Shown: positions 62,840 through 64,000 of the stretch, in pieces
Numbering within the stretch: the first letter of the stretch is position 1
How the letters are laid out: each line of letters opens with the position of its first letter
Origin: Sipunculus nudus
Lineage: Eukaryota > Annelida > Sipuncula > Golfingiida > Sipunculidae
Assembly: GCA_026874595.1 (NCBI GenBank)
Contig: CM049316.1
Location: forward strand, 38,756,695 to 38,820,694
Length of the DNA: 64,000 bases
Direction of reading: 5' to 3'
Program-made: the position numbers and the translations under genes
The notes under the pieces: model-generated
What the model was told of the DNA's origin: nothing
The model's database searches: none
The model's input: the letters and a program-made list of their open reading frames with translations, nothing else

Positions 62840-64000
62840 CGTTTACTTTAATGAAGGAGGGTTATGTAATCACCAGTGTTTCTTGTTTGCTTTCAATACG
62901 AATATGGAACAATTTATTAACAAGGTTCCAGTTGCACCTAGACTTGGCTTACACGCTTCTGCCTTGTGAGAACGGAAAATGTTTATGGAAAATCCGTACT
63001 AAATCTAATCCAATGTAAGCTTTCTGTATTTTGGCCAGTAGATATATTCGGTATACACCTTCTTCTATTGGACAGCAGATGACACAATCATACTTAAACA
63101 TGGGTCTGACGATTGTTCCCTGTCAAAATACGTTTCCGTCTGTCTCGTCCGGTTACTATATTTCGCTATATATCCAATACGCAAACTTCTATCCGGTTCC
63201 TTTTAGCATCACTAGTTCTTTGTGCCCAAAGGTTAAGTACTCGTATTAAATAACTTGAAGCAAGTATTTCAATTATTTAACACCGGTTTAGCTTTTAAGC
63301 GCAAGTTCTTTGCATCAAGTCAGCTTCGGCATTAGATAATAAAAGTGATTGAAACAGATATCACCAGTCAAGGTAAACTAATCGACGGCGCATCATTCAA
63401 TATAAGCACTTCTTTATAAAGAGTTAAGCTTGTTTTGGTCACTTCTTATAAATTAAATCCCGGTTTACCTTATGAATAATGTCATTCATTGTGAAAGTAC
63501 ACCGTGTCTTCTACAATTAAGTTTCATATTCGTTGAGCAACATCAATGCGCTGTTAGTTACCTCAAATTCTGCAGTCTGTCAACATAAATGATTTTGCGT
63601 TGTTTATGACCAAATCCAAAATCTCTTTCCTTATTTTGATACAACAATATATGATGTTTTATGGTTCATTTTATTCACATTGAATGCGATGTACTCTTTC
63701 CCATCCACACCGTCCGCCCATTAAGCTATATTTAAAAATAATATAAAAAGTAAATCTTCATGTGACATATATTCAATCTTTGTCAGAAGAGGCTTGGTTA
63801 GTTAACACTCTCTAGACACCTTTATCGTGTGTTTTTAGAACTTTTACAGAACAGGTATCAATAATACAGCTGGAAGCACAAAATCATCTTGTGAACAAAT
63901 AGTGTTCATAAACTTCATAAATTTCCACTTAAAGTCTCTGAATGAAGAATGTGTACCATCCATAGAATTTCGACAAATACTTCTATATAAGTCCTGTATG
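62840..64000. other. Intergenic, no gene seen
   Basis: AT-rich sequence upstream (in minus-strand sense) of the inverted receptor copy; short open frames lack recognisable domains. Confidence 0.55.

Overview
The window is nuclear DNA from an animal, most likely a lophotrochozoan marine invertebrate such as a mollusc; the species cannot be fixed from sequence alone. It is AT-rich, has long introns with GT/AG borders, many (TA)n tracts, tRNA-derived SINEs, MITE-like elements and LTR fragments, and no bacterial-style operons.

Region 1 (about 1-29,100): after a tandemly duplicated non-coding block (1-2,590) lies one plus-strand, 15-exon gene (coding 2,722-29,058). Every exon junction can be joined in consistent phase to give about 916 residues: signal peptide, Thr/Ser-rich linker, a short Cys-containing spacer, one MAM domain, three thrombospondin type 1 repeats, two CUB domains and a C-terminal S1 (chymotrypsin-fold) protease with intact His/Asp/Ser. 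The protease has Tyr instead of Arg/Lys before the ILGG activation site, a Gly189/Asp226 arrangement in the S1 pocket, and no Cys191-Cys220 disulfide. Its introns hold a non-autonomous hAT element with a perfect 8-bp target duplication, a SINE array, several MITE-like repeats and a degenerate tandem repeat.

Region 2 (about 29,100-37,400): no gene seen. It contains repeat remnants, including an LTR-like unit on the minus strand at 32.9-33.6 kb and an adjacent segment with CRE and TATA motifs. Diverged copies of both occur in the opposite orientation at 44.8-47.2 kb.

Region 3 (about 37,400-64,000): a local array of single-exon class A (rhodopsin-like) GPCR genes of one family. Two are intact with ATG starts (37,515 and 40,705), one is a full-length open frame without an in-frame ATG (49,226), one is a badly damaged copy (56.6-57.2 kb), and one inverted copy on the minus strand carries a frameshift, a nonsense codon and loss of the TM6 toggle Trp (61.8-62.8 kb). 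The receptors lack a TM5 proline and carry MGW plus a late Cys in extracellular loop 2, which recalls the MECA group (adenosine, cannabinoid, S1P and melanocortin receptors); the ligand is unknown. Duplicated flanking DNA around the third and fourth copies supports local tandem duplication and decay.
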